From Desmodesmus armatus (Eukaryota; Chlorophyta; Chlorophyceae; Sphaeropleales; Scenedesmaceae), in the NCBI GenBank assembly GCA_007449985.2, contig VIIQ02000266.1:1-64000 (forward strand): a stretch of 64,000 bases of DNA. Reading direction: 5' to 3'. Under the pieces are notes generated by a model. It had not been told where the DNA came from. It worked only from the letters and a program-made list of their open reading frames with translations, and made no database searches. Below, piece after piece: positions 10,901 through 22,100 of this stretch (position 1 is the stretch's first letter; every line of letters starts with the position of its first letter). The position numbers were made by a program, and so were the translations under genes.

Positions 10901-13681
10901 CAACCACCTAACCCACCTGCCACCGACTCCCTGATGGCTTGCTTTCTGAGGCAAGTACTATGAAGCAGGGCGCAAGCACGTGTGATCTATATCCGTCCCA
11001 TAAGATATCCACGCACACTACAGATGAAAGCTCAACGTGCGTGCCCACCTGACCCCATCAGCACAATCCACTCCCAGTCGTTTGTCTCGCAGGGCCGCTC
11101 CACCACAAAGGGGTCCCTCCAGCCCGTCAGGTTCATGTTGGGGGGCGGCAGCCCTATGAAGGGTGCCGGCTCCTTCACCCAGTGAATCAGCAGGGGGTCC
11201 TCTGACGGCACTTGGACACAGCACGGCACAGCAGGGCAGGGGGCAGGGCATGAAGAGGTGAGGACATGCGCAGCTAGTAGCAACTACATCTGGCAGCGAA
11301 AGACGCAAGTGGAAGGTGGTGAAGACAGAGTGTGCAGGCTCCTTCACCCAGTGAATCAGCAGTGGGTCCTCTGACGGCACTTGGACACAGCACGGCACGG
11401 CAGGGCAGGGGGGAGGCATGAAGAGGTGAGAGCTCGGCTAGCGCTGTGGTGTGCTGTGCTGTGCTGAGCCAGCAGAAACTGCATCTTTGAAAACACACTT
11501 CTGGCAAGCAATAAAGCACACTGCACATAAAAGCACCATCATGTGCTCTGTACTGGCCGCAGCCGCACACCGGTGTACAACATCTCATGTGTGCTGCATG
11601 AGCTGAAGCGCTTTGCACATATCACTATTATTACCACCCAAAAAACCCCAGCAAATCAAGATGAAAAGGGTGCACAGAAAGTGCCGTGGCCTCACCGGGG
11701 TCCCGAGGCACTGCATACAGCTGCGCCTCAATGAACGGCAGATGCAGGTCACACTCCGGCGGCGGCAGCGGCTGCGCATCCACGTTTGTCCGCAGCCGCA
11801 CCCCAGTGTACAGCAGCACGGGGGTGCCGTCCGTGTCCACCGTGGCGCAGCCGCTGAAGCATCCGTCTGCATCCAAGCTGCCTGCTGTCGGGACCATTGC
11901 GTGAGGGAGGTGCTGCCAGTGGATGAGGTCTGTGCTTACGGAGTGACCCCACACCAGGCCGAAGGCCCACTCACACCCCTGGGGAAGGTGCTGGTAGAAC
12001 CTGGGATGTACAGCAGAGAGAAGAGAGAGCAGCGGCAGCAATAGATGAGACAGAGTAAGGCCTGTGGGGACCAAAACGCCAAGCAGGTGTGTGTGTGGGG
12101 TGGTGGTGGTGTTGATGCATGGGCTGACAGGTCCAGTGCACACTATACATTGCTGCTGCCCCTGTTGTGTGCACTTCCCGCCACTGGTGCTGCTGCTCCA
12201 CAATGAAACTGCCAGCAGCTACTGCCAACACTGCAGCTGCTCCCATAGTCCCCAAGAGTGTTGGCTGCGCTGGGTCATGCGATGATTCCGCGTTGCTGCT
12301 GTACAGATCCCTGATATAGACATGCAGGACGTGCCACCCCGCAGCCAAAACTGCCCTGATCAGTTCATGCTAATACGAGATGATCCGGGCAGTGTTGATT
12401 GCGGGGTGGCACGTCCTGCATGTCGATATGTGCGATCTGCACAGCATGTGCAAGCTGGGCTGAGAGTGCCCACTGCTGCATGACTCTTCCAGGCCAACAC
12501 AGTGCCCCGCTGCTTGCCATGGCTGTGGAGTGAGGGAGGGGAGTGACGCTGCTGCAGGCAGGCTGTGCTGTCCTGCGCTGTGATGTGAAGAACCTCCACG
12601 CTGTGCTGAGCTGCGCTGTGACGTGACGCGCTAGCACACCCGCTGTGCTGCTGCTGGCAGCGGAACCCCCACTGCAGCCACTGCAGTTGCGTCCGATAGA
12701 CGTAGGTCCCGCGACTGACTGTCAACAACCCTGTTGCGCTGCTCCAGGTGTGTGGGTGTCTGGTGTCTGCTGCGGTGCCAATGCCTGCTGTAAGAGTGTA
12801 TGCATCTGCTGCCTGCTGTCTGCTGCCTGCCGCCTGCCGCCGCTGTGCGTTTCTGCTTTTTGCTGCAAGCTGCATTGCCCCAGCACACGACCCCAGTGCA
12901 TGCCACGCCTGCTGTGCTACTCACAGATGGTATTTGCCTTGGTACATGAACGGTCCTGCAGGACACATGGACCATGTCAGCACAAGACATGGCAGGTGCA
13001 GCACCCTTGCTCAGTGGAGGGGAGTTAGCAGATTCTAGAGGACGTGCTCTGACTGCTGCTGACACGACAGCACAACTGCAGAACTGCCAAGAGATGCAAT
13101 GCAACTGGGCATGTCTGTCTTGATGGTAAGCACGCAGGATGGCAGGAGCACAACCACGTATTTGCTGCTTCCATTCAATGTGTTCAAATATGGCCAGTAC
13201 AATATGATAACTTATGAACACCGAGGCTGTTGGCAGCTGCTGCAGCCCTGCGTACTATCTCACCATTGGGGTCTGTGTGATGTTGTTGGGCGACACAGAA
13301 AGGTCAACACACCACTGCAAACGTCAGTTGCTGTGCCACATCGGCTATGGAGGAGTGTATGAATGCCAGGCAGCTGTTGCACACTTGCATGGCAAAAGAT
13401 CGCGTACTGGTTGGTCTACAGGTGCAGCTGCCAGCGCTTTCCATCTGCATCTGTCTGCTCCATCCGTCACACTTACCGTTCACCCATCCCTTCAAATCAA
13501 AAGCATCACATGAAGAGGAGATACAAAGTGAGCAGCAGCTGAAGAGCGCTGGGGCAACAGGATGCAGCAGGGGGCAACTGATGGTGCGCACTCTTCAAGC
13601 AGGTTCTTAGTCAGCAGCTGGACTCACCTCTTTCGGTGCCACATGGTACACTGGTTTTTCAGCGATGTGTCCATCTGACAT
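4278..13681 (-). CDS. GH32 beta-fructofuranosidase (invertase type) with C-terminal extension
   Basis: Hydrolyses beta-fructosyl bonds such as sucrose. All three catalytic motifs are present: GWVNDPNGP (nucleophile Asp), GWRDPF (transition-state Asp) and WECP (acid/base Glu). WGHSVSTDLIHW and the beta-sandwich motif LEIFTGSGEV also fit. Exons, high to low: 13681-13628, 13489-13477 (13 nt), 13272-13264 (9 nt), 12955-12925, 12000-11696, 11210-11049, 10740-10633, 10001 to about 9456, 8824-8683, 8129-7929, 7396-7152, 6484-6333, a poorly resolved segment near 6222, 5879-5768 and 4547-4278 (stop TGA). Two places need a one-base correction or an unseen intron: the Ser/Gln-rich part near 9720 and about 6390, where the frame slips before the block DGEATLERVAAYDMA. 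The tail, about 125 residues ending MEEEMTADIFDLE, is not part of the family. The ATG at 13681 gives no signal peptide; an upstream exon may be missing. Confidence 0.85.
4673..5195 (-). repeat. Three extra tandem copies of the last GH32 exon start
   Basis: Units of about 210 bp repeat the acceptor, the 5' half of the last GH32 exon (EQAQMEKALSLSQSLG...) and a C-run intron tail, at about 4673-4780, 4884-4986 and 5094-5195. The reading frame is kept in every copy, but only the copy at 4278-4547 continues to a stop codon. Confidence 0.85.
5303..5562 (-). repeat. Two copies of the GH32 exon end LDLDTLDLLSNASKQ
   Basis: The 3' end of exon 5879-5768, with its GTATGT donor, recurs at about 5300-5360 and 5494-5562 with the same frame. 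Neither copy has its own recognisable acceptor. Confidence 0.8.
5935..6045. repeat. (GACA)n followed by (GCAG)n tetranucleotide tract
   Basis: About 14 GACA units (5935-5993) pass into GCAG/GGCA units (6000-6045). They lie in a GH32 intron. Confidence 0.9.
6731..7075 (-). repeat. Two copies of the 3' half of GH32 exon 7396-7152
   Basis: The segment coding FEALDPATMTFSLTAP and its donor recurs at about 6942-7075 and 6731-6860, downstream of the true exon in the gene's sense. The copies carry small indels that shift the frame. Confidence 0.8.
7500..7592 (-). repeat. Copy of the 5' half of GH32 exon 7396-7152
   Basis: The segment coding GSASTVGVLLRSWHQGGEGG recurs upstream of the true acceptor, with a one-base change in an A-run. 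Confidence 0.75.
7861..7911. repeat. 51-nt C homopolymer (G-run in sense) in a GH32 intron
   Basis: An uninterrupted C-run lies just downstream, in the gene's sense, of the donor at 7928. It is the longest homopolymer in the window. Confidence 0.9.
8370..8607 (-). repeat. Two copies of the GH32 exon end VMRDDHGRVVMWGWLQEKRT
   Basis: The 3' half of exon 8824-8683, with the GTGGGT donor, recurs at about 8520-8607 and 8370-8452. Divergence is low, so the duplications are recent. Confidence 0.85.
8889..9340 (-). repeat. Echoes of two GH32 exons around the YWLGRYEYG junction
   Basis: 8889-8956 repeats the acceptor and 5' half of exon 8824-8683 (YEYGRSDLDNANGPFRLDLG). About 9015-9050, 9125-9165 and 9285-9340 repeat the 3' end of the preceding exon (CTNPTIYWLG) in decaying form. 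Confidence 0.75.
10115..10174 (-). repeat. Copy of the WECP exon start of GH32
   Basis: A 60-bp near-identical copy of the acceptor and first 60 nt of the exon starting at 10001 (GAVWECPLLAELNPVPAGG). It joins in phase with the preceding exon but has no donor before it diverges, so the copy at 10001 is taken as functional. Confidence 0.75.
11336..11379 (-). repeat. Copy of the exon start VPSEDPLLIHWVKEPA of GH32
   Basis: The acceptor and first 44 nt of exon 11210-11049 recur about 170 bp upstream, with one base different in the proline run. Confidence 0.8.
12314..12429. repeat. Near-perfect 58-bp inverted repeat hairpin in a GH32 intron
   Basis: Arms 12314-12371 and 12372-12429 pair with about 48 of 58 matches and almost no loop. 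The base of the stem has 25 uninterrupted matches (12319-12343). It lies in the intron between GH32 exons 12925-12955 and 11696-12000. A foldback MITE or a microRNA precursor are both possible. Confidence 0.8.
13264..13272 (-). other. 9-nt mini-exon coding Asp-Pro-Asn of the GH32 nucleophile motif
   Basis: Minus-strand exon ACCCCAATG is bounded by a CACACAG acceptor and a GTGAGA donor. It completes a codon begun by the previous exon (AAC G) and hands one base to the next (G|GA), giving N-D-P-N-G-P. Phase and content match the 9-nt mini-exon long known from land-plant acid invertase genes. The flanking exons fit it exactly. Confidence 0.8.
13477..13489 (-). other. 13-nt exon coding GWVN just before the mini-exon
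   Basis: Minus-strand exon GGATGGGTGAACG lies between the acceptor ..TTTGAAG and the donor GTAAGT. It joins in phase with the upstream exon ending in PVYHVAPKE and restores the family pattern YH-x2-P-x2-GW-x-NDPNG. A longer exon using an acceptor further upstream stays open but would insert residues the family lacks. Confidence 0.65.
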
Positions 13682-14815
13682 CCTGATCTAGGGGCTCTGC
13701 CTAGGCTCAGGAACCTCAGACTGCCTGGCGTTGGAACGTACTGGCTACCTCTGCTCTAGGGGGTCCAGCTGCCACAGCACGTTGGCACTGCCCTGGCCAA
13801 GCGGCCAAAGGTTCAGATCAAACGCATACACAGTAGATATAAGAGCTGGGCAGGATTTGAAGCTCCCAGACCCGAAACTTGACCACCTGACTGCTCCAAG
13901 GGTGGACGTCAGAGACGTGCGAGTGCGGGCATCAACCGCCGCCCATCGGTAGGGTAAAATGGTGATTCTGCGAAATGCTGGCTTATCCGATGTTTCTTCA
14001 CTTTCCAGGGTTTATGGCTCGGTTCGGTTGTGGCAGTTGAGGCAGCTATTCAGCCTATGTGTGTGGGAGTAAACAAGCGGTTGCAGTAGCTGGTTGGTGT
14101 GCTGGCTTACTTGACCGGCTGCCAGCTTCAAGCGGTATTCATGATTCATGAATGATCAGCAGCAGCACTGCAGCATGCATTGTAATGAACGACGTCAGCT
14201 TTGAACCTGCCTCCAGGTGTGCTCTTTCACATCAAAGTCCCACCTGTATTCCAACCTGCACACGCACATGACAACCCCTGCTGGACAGCCTGGCACAGGC
14301 TGGGTTCAACTGTCACAACAGCCCATCGCTTACACCTCGACCATGCTCAGCTCCTGCTTCCAAGCAGTCTCAACAACGACATAACTCTTGGGGCTGCATA
14401 CACGGCTTGAAGCGCGCATGCGCAGAATCGTTGTGTGCAGTCCAATGTGCGCGCCACCCTAGCCCCACCGCAACATTTGCATTGTGGGTCAACAGCAGCA
14501 GGCATCCAACCAAGGGTATGCCAAACCCTCAATCACCACCACCGTGCAGAACCCACCACAAGAGCCACATGCCAATCAATCAATCCACGGCTGAGCAAGG
14601 TCCCTGGCCCCACAAAAAAACTCCTGCACTTCTGCACACAAACCAACCACACTCCACCTCCCAACACAACTGACGAGGAACAAAACCCTTGAACAGCACC
14701 TCTCAAACAAGCTTAGTGGGTTACACACACCACCAGATGCAGGGTGCAGCAGTCACCCCACAAGGCAACATGGTAACCATGTCACCACCTACACAACACT
14801 CCAAAACTTTATACC
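13682..14815. other. Spacer between the GH32 and MFS genes
   Basis: No exon was recognised. It should hold the GH32 promoter and any missing 5' exon. On the minus strand at about 13865-13925 there is a tRNA-like stretch with a degenerate B box, possibly a relic of a tRNA-derived element. Confidence 0.35.
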
Positions 14816-14820
14816 TTACA
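14816..14820 (-). promoter_or_regulatory. TGTAA polyadenylation signal, candidate for the MFS gene
   Basis: A minus-strand TGTAA about 1.3 kb after the MFS stop codon. A second copy is at 14721-14725. The 3' UTR would be long. Confidence 0.3.
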
Positions 14821-15689
14821 CCTTCATCATCAGGGGTGACAGGAATAGGCTTTGAGCACCCCAGAGGAAGCAAAGCAGGCTCCAGCTGCAAATCATAAAC
14901 GGCACCTGCAGGGGCAGTGCCTGCACGTTGTGCTCTCTGCTGGCGTGCCTTGGGCCAGACAGACATACACCCCAAACACAAGCCACAGCTGCACCAGCAC
15001 CGCAATTGGGTATGGTTACGTCACACCCCATGCACACGCTGTACAAACAGGCCCTGCATAGTCACAAAGAGCCACCTAGCCGGCACGATGCATGCGCAAA
15101 CAGCCAACTGACAGCCCAGGCCTGCATTCCACTGCCATAGCCAGCCACCACCCCATATACACACTGCACATGTGCTTTGCGGACCGCCCCTGCACGCACC
15201 GTCAGCGCTGTCTAGCAAGCACGCAAGGAAAAACTGCTGACAGCTTGGGCATGTTGCGTGCTGTCATCAGTAGTCACTGACACCAGGCCGAAGATAGTAC
15301 CAGCACCACCAGGCACCACCCATGAGCAGCACTGTGAGTCACAAGCGTTCCAGACAACTTGTTGAACATCTCAAGAGCTTTGCCAGCAGTGTTGCAGCTT
15401 CTTCCTCCAACAGGTGTAAGCATCACAACCCATGTGTGACACTGCAGGAATGACACACCCCAGCACAGGCCCACTGCTGCCTGATCAAAGCGACACTCTC
15501 TCATGACTGCACAAACAGCAGTCAAGGTCACCATGCAGTCAAAACAGCACTGAACCAACAGCAGCAGCAACAAAAAAAACAGCAACCACGAGCCAAACAC
15601 AACTGACGAAGACACGCGCCAACGTTGCTGTCCACAGTGATTGCCGCCGCAGCAAGCTGCTGCTGCTGCTGCCGTTGATGCTGCAGGAC

Positions 15690-16158
15690 AGCCGGAATCA
15701 TTGCTGCTGCTGCTGGATCTGCAGGGTTCAGCAGCAGCCAGTAGCTTAGCCTGCTTCTGCTGGTGCTCGATCTCCTTCTCTGCCACTAGGAAGATCAACC
15801 CGCTAGCCACGTTACAGGCAGGGGCCAGCAGCATCGCATGCTGCGTCATGCTGCAGGACCGTCCTGCATGAACCGGAATCATTGCTGCTGCTGCTGGATC
15901 TGCAGGGGTTCAGCAGCAGCCAGCAGCTTGGCCTGCTTCTGTTGATGTTCAATCTCCTTCTCTGCCACAAGGAAGATCAACCCGCTAGCCACGTTACAGG
16001 CAGGGGCCAGCAGCATCGCATGCTGCGTCATGCTGCAGGACCGTCCTGCATGAACCGGAATCATTGCTGCTGCTGCTGGATCTGCAGGGGTTCAGCAGCA
16101 GCCAGCAGCTTGGCCTGCTTCTGTTGATGTTCAATCTCCTTCTCTGCCACAAGGAAGA
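15690..16158 (-). repeat. 182-bp tandem copies of the MFS C-terminal exon
   Basis: Units of 182 bp starting near 15690, 15872 and 16054 each code HAMLLAPACNVASGLIFLVA followed by EKEIEHQQKQAKLLAAAEP. The unit joined to the real exon (16159-16267) has lost one C and is frameshifted, while the downstream units keep the frame. Confidence 0.85.
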
Positions 16159-19100
16159 TCAGCCCGCTAGCCACGTAACAGCAGGGGCCAGCAGCATAGC
16201 ATGCTGCAGCCCCACAACCTCTGCTAGCTTAGCAACTGCCACAGGCCCCACACCACCAACGAGGTTCCTGCAAAACAAACAAACAGCAGCGCAGCAGCAG
16301 GTGCAGGATGGTGTTGAATGATCAGAATTACGAGCATTCATGTAGTGCTGGGAAGGCTTTGTCGGTGTGGCCCTGATCACTCAAAGAGCAGAGGGGCCAG
16401 CATGCATCGTGGTATCGATTGGTGACCAACCCATAGCTGCAGCATGCATCGTGCTGCATCAGGGTTGTACCTGTGGCGCTTTTTGCTCTTCCGGCACTGC
16501 TTTCCCTCAAATTGTTTCCCTATCGGCCGATGAAGGGCCCCAGCCCACACCGGGACCATCCCGTTTGCAGAGGTACGGTGCACTGGCCGTGCTGCCCAAG
16601 CCCTGAGGCACCCCGCTGCCGGTCAAGATGGCCCTTGGTGCACGCCCCCCCCCCCCCCCCCCAACATCTCTGACTGTCAAAGGGGTTTCTCAGTGTGAAT
16701 CATACTGCAAGTCACGTATCATTTGTTTTTTGCTTCTCTTTTGGGCCGCAGGCCGGGAAAGCAGCTTACCGTATGCAGATGTACAGTGCGCTGGCTGTGC
16801 TGCCCAGCTCCTGTGGCGCCACACTACAGATCATGATGGCCCCAGGGGCACGCCAAGCCTTTCAACAGCGCTGAATCCCACATGGGCTGGTGAGATGATC
16901 TGGTGAACCCCATGCGCTCCGTGGCCGACCCCCCCCCCCCCCCAACACACATAAACCCAGAACAAAGCCCTCACCGTATGCAGAGGTACAGTGCACTGGC
17001 CGTGCTGCCTAGCTCCTGTGGTGCCACACTGCGGATCATGATGGCCCCAGGGGCACGCCAGGCCTCAGAGAGGGCAAAGCCAGCCAGCAGGGCTGAGAAG
17101 GAGCCACCGGGGCTGTCTGCCAACAGGCTCTGGGCAATGAAGGGCGCTGCAAGCAAACTGGCACCTGCATGGGTGTGAGTGCAGCGCAATAGTCAACACA
17201 ACAGGGCAGTGAGACTGGTGCGTTGAACAGGGCAGTTGGACAAATTATCGGCTGCGCAGTGATAAGTGAGGGGGGGGGGAGAGAGTGGTCAAGGTGAGAG
17301 AGGAGAGAGGGCAAAGCCGGCCAGCAGGGCTGAGAAGGAGCCACCAGGGCTGTCTGCTAACAGGCTCTGGGCAATGAAGGGCGCTGCAAGCAAACTGGCA
17401 CCTGTGTGTGTGAGTGCAGCGCAATAGTCAACACAACAGGGCAGTGAGACTGGTGCGTTGAACAGGGCAGTTGGACAAAACATCGGCTGCGCAGTGATAA
17501 GTGAGGGGGGGGGAGAGAGTGGTCAAGGTGAGAGTGGAGAGAGGGCAAAGCCCGCCAGCAAGGCTGAGAAGGAGCCGCCAGGGCTGTCTGCTAACAAGCT
17601 CTGGGCGATGAAGGGTGCTGCAAGCAAACTGGCACCTGCATATGTGCGAGCGAGGCAGGCGTGAAGCAAGCCAGGGCAGCGGTGTTGATGGCAACCACCC
17701 TATTTTGTGTTTATTGTGCGTTGAAATGTGACAGCCGTGTGCATGCAGACAGGGCCAAGCGACCCAGGTTGTTGGCGAGCAGGCCCTGGGCGGCAAAGGG
17801 CGCTGCGAAGCAAGCTGGCGCCTGCACGCTATGGAACAAGATGCAAGAATGCTGTGCGTGAATGAGCTGAAACTGCAAACCGGGCTTGGATGAGCAAAGC
17901 TGCAAATCAAAGCATAGCACAGCACAGCACGCCTACCTGCTGTCAGCCAGTACCGCCCTCCAACAACCGAGAGGTAGTCCGCGATCAGCCCACCGCCCAC
18001 ACCACCCAAGATGCCCCCGACCGGCAGGATCACAGCCAGCATAGGGGCATACACGCCGCTATCCAGGCCAAACACGCGCTCGTAAAACGTGGAGTGCCAC
18101 GCGATTAGCGCATAGCTGCCTAGGTCGTTGAGTGCTGCTGCTATGGTGGTAGCCTGGAAGGACTTGATGCTCAATAGGCTCTGGATCGGCTGCATGAAGG
18201 CGCCTGCCGCCGCTGGAGTGCTGCTGCTGCTGCTGCTGGCTTCGCTGCTGCCCTGCTCATCTACTGCTGCTGCTGCTGCGTGGTCCCCTGCAGGAAGGGC
18301 AAGAGCTGCTGCTCCCGCGCCGCCGCCACCAGCAGCAGCAACAGCCAGGGCGGGTGTGGGCTGGAGCCCCTCCACCACACACGCAGGACCTGACAGCTGC
18401 TGCTGCTCACCAGCAGCACCCCCGCTGCTGCTAGTTGCAGCAGCAGTGACACCACCACTGCTGCTGCTGCTGCTGCTGCTGTCCTTATCACTGCTGTGGT
18501 GCCACCCACGCCCAGTGAACACATTGAGCAGCTGCGTGCTCAACCGGGCCGACCCAGCCTTCCACGTTGCAGGATTAGTTACGGAGAAGCTCCCACTGCC
18601 GCTCTGTGCTGCGTCGCGCGGTTCTGCAACAGTCAGCGCCATCAGCAGCGCGATTGCAAAACCTGGGTAGCCGATCCATCGCAGCAGCTCCCGCCAACCG
18701 CCGTCCGACCCCGCAGCCGACTCATACGCGATCACATGGAAGTTGTAGTTGTACAGCGGCGTCACAGCCGCCATATCCCCGGTGGTGTATATGATGCTCA
18801 TTCTTTGCAGGTCGAGGTTGTCCAACGGAACCATGGATAGCTGCACGCCCTCCGACCCCGCTGTCCCCGCTGCTGCGTCCGCCATCGTCCCTACCGGACT
18901 CGGAATCGGCCCGGCACCGCTTCGGACCCGGTGCGCGGCTAGGACGCTCGCAAAACTCAGCGCGCGACCGAGGTATATCGCGCAGTTGTAGGCTGCGAGC
19001 GCGGTGGACTTGTTGTTGGGGAAGAGGTCGGGGATGAGGGAGAAGCTGACGGGGTTTTGAGCCGCCTGGGCGACTGCAAACCCTGTCCGGGCGACCAGGA

Positions 19101-22100
19101 GCTCGGCAAAGGAGCCTGCGCTGCTAGAGACGATGGATAGGGTGGACCATAGGCCCAGGCCGACTGCCAGTAGCTTGGGACGGGCTACACGGTCGGCCAG
19201 GAGGCCGACAGGCACCAGGGCCAGGGCGTAGAGGTAGCTGTAGCCCGATGTGAGCAGCGCACCCTGCAGGCCAAGAGGACAGATTGGAGGGGGGGGGAAT
19301 GGGAGGGGGGACAGTAAGAGGAGGGGGGGATGACATCAGTGATGATGCATTATATGTTGCATTGAAGGTCAGTATGAGGCAGTGTCAGAATGCGGAGCAT
19401 GGAGTGCAAGCCTGCAAGCTACCCTGTCTGCCAGGAGGCCGACAGGCACCAGGGCCAGGGCGTAGAGATAGCTGTAGCCGGACGTGAGCAGCGCACCCTG
19501 CAGGCCGAGGGGGGGGGGGGGATAATATCAGGGTCACAGTGGAGATGGGAAGCAGCCCATGTAGAGGGGGGTGGGACCCAATGCCATTGCAGTGCTCATG
19601 TAGTGAGGGTCAGAACGAGGCAGTGTCAGTCAGAAGGGGCAGGGGGGGGGGGGGGGGGCAGCGAGTTGGCCTGTCTGCCAGGAGGCCGACCGGCACCAGG
19701 GCGAGGGCGCAGAGGTAGCTGTAGCCGGACGTGAGCAGCACACCCTTGGGGGGGAGGGATAGGGGGGGGGGGGGCAGGGAGAAGGTCAGTGTGACAAGAT
19801 GGCGAATGGGACGAAGGCACACTGTCATACAGGCAGCATCAGTCATCATTCCACTTTTTTCCCAGCAGCTTCCTTGTGCATCAGTAGTTAGGTGACTGGG
19901 CAGGATTGCCCCCCCCCCCCCCCCACACACACACACGCCCGGGCCCCTTCCTCCCAACCCCTGAATATCGCCACCCAGATAAGTGACCTCCCTCGGTCTC
20001 TGCCCTCCTACCTGAAAGTCTGTCAGGTTGAGATCCGGGCTGACCATTGGCAGCAGTGCCGGCAGTGCAAAGCCACTGGTCGCCTGGTGCACGTAGCTTA
20101 CCCCCCCCCCCTCCCAATACTGCCACCCAGACAGGTTGCCTCCCTCGGTCTCTGCCTTTCTCATCACCCCCCCCCCCCCCCCCCCCCCGCCTAACAAAAC
20201 AACCATGATCACCACCGATCACCCATGAACAACCTTGGACCTTGCCCGCCTACCTGAAAATCTGTCAGGTTCAGGTCAGGGCTGACCATTGGCAGCAGTG
20301 CCGACAGTGCAAAGCCACTGGTCGCCTGGTGCACGTAACTCACCCCAGCACAAATAACAACCCTTATACTGCCCTCCCCCTGTCTCTGCCTTCCTCGCTA
20401 CCACAACCCCAACATCACAAGCAACATCACCGCGCGACACCCCCCCACACACACACACACTGCTTGCATGTGACTGATATGTTGCCTACATGCTAGACAC
20501 ACGTGTATCCTCTCTGATTAACACACACACGAGCTTGCATGTATCCAAGTACTCCCTCTGTCGACACACACCTGAAAGTCTGTCAGGTTCAAGTCAGGGC
20601 TGACCATTGGCAGCAGCGCCGGCAGTGCAAAGCCACTGGTCGCCTGGTGCACATAACTCAGCCCCAGCACAAACAGCGGCCAGAGCTTGGCCGGGTCTGC
20701 CACTGCTGCCGGTGCTGCTGCTGCTGCTGCTGGTGCTGGGACTGTCAGCAGATCCAGAGCAGGGGTCTCTGCTCGAGCACCCATTGAGGCAGCTTCTGCA
20801 AGAGCCTCAAGCTCGACCGTGTGGGCGATTTGAGCGCCTGGTGCCGTCCCTGCTGCTGCTGCTGCTGGGCCTGGAGTGGCTAAAACAGCCGGGGCGGCTG
20901 CTGCTGCTGCTGGTGGTGGTGCTGCTGCTGGTGCAGTAGCGACCACCGCTGCTGCTGGTGCGAGAGCCGCCACCGCCGCTGCTGCTGGTGCAGCTGTTGC
21001 TGCAAGTGCTGGACCTGCAGCAGCAGCGGCGGCGGCGGCTGGAGCAGCAGCAGCAGGGGAGGCGGCTGCTGGAACAGCAGCAGCAGCAGCGACAGCATCA
21101 GCTAGTGGAGCAGCAGCGGCAGCAGCGGCTGCTGCTGCTGGCGCTGCCGTCTCCGTGTCGCTGTCAACTGCGCTGCTGCTGATTGAGTGTTGCACGGCCG
21201 CCGACAGCTCCTGCTCCAACTGCCCAAGTTTGACCAGCACATCAGTCAACTGTTGACTCATCTCCTCATCTTCGAGATCCAACTCCTCCACGACATGCTG
21301 CAGGTCTGCAAGCTTCTGCTCTGTGGCTGTTTGTAACTCTAAAATCGCTGCCAGATCCTCACTAGAAAGGCTGGCTGCCAGGCTGCTGCTACTGCTGCTG
21401 CGGCTGAGGCCTGGACTGCTGCTGCTGCTGGGTAGGGATAGAGAGTCTGCCTCGCCAACTGACAGGCCATCCAGCTGCTGCTGCTGTTGCTGCTGCAGCA
21501 GCTGCTGCTTCTGCTCGCTGACAATGATTGATGCACGTGTAATGACGTCATACATCCCTTGGATGGAACTGATATCCTCCTCTTCAAAGCTCATTAATGC
21601 CATCCTGGCCGCTGCTGCCGCAGCTGCTGCTGCGTCGACAGCCGGCGAGCCGCCATCAGCAGCTGCTGCTGCTGCCGCTATGGGTGACGCTGCTGGTGCT
21701 CCTGCTTGGGTGCCAAGTGTTGCTGCTTCATCACCGGACCCTGCCGAGCTGCTGCCTGCCTGGCTGGCGATGACTGATGCGCGCTGGATTACGTCATACA
21801 TGTCCTGCATTGAAAAGCACGGTAGCGAAACACAGAGCAGTGCAAACACAATGCATAAGCTTCACAACTGTGTGCATGAAAAGGGCCGCATTCCATTTCC
21901 CCAGAACCACAAGATTCCCACAAATTTACTTCTAGTTACATAAATGAGTCAATGCATGTCAATGCAGGATGCAAAAACCTCTGTATCACCTGTATGCCAT
22001 CAAGGTCCTGCTCATCAAAGCTCATTGCTGGTGTTGGCACAGACTCCCCTGTTGGTGCTGCTGCTGGCTGCAACGGCAGGCTGACAGCACTACTGCTGCT

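Noticed and set aside
13865..13925. Possible tRNA gene on the minus strand
   Set aside because: The B box is imperfect and the acceptor stem does not pair. At most it is a tRNA-derived relic.
20518..21849. Long plus-strand Ala/Leu-rich open frames opposite the MFS N-terminus
   Set aside because: They are complements of Ala-coding GCA/GCT runs; the minus frame joins the transporter domain in phase.
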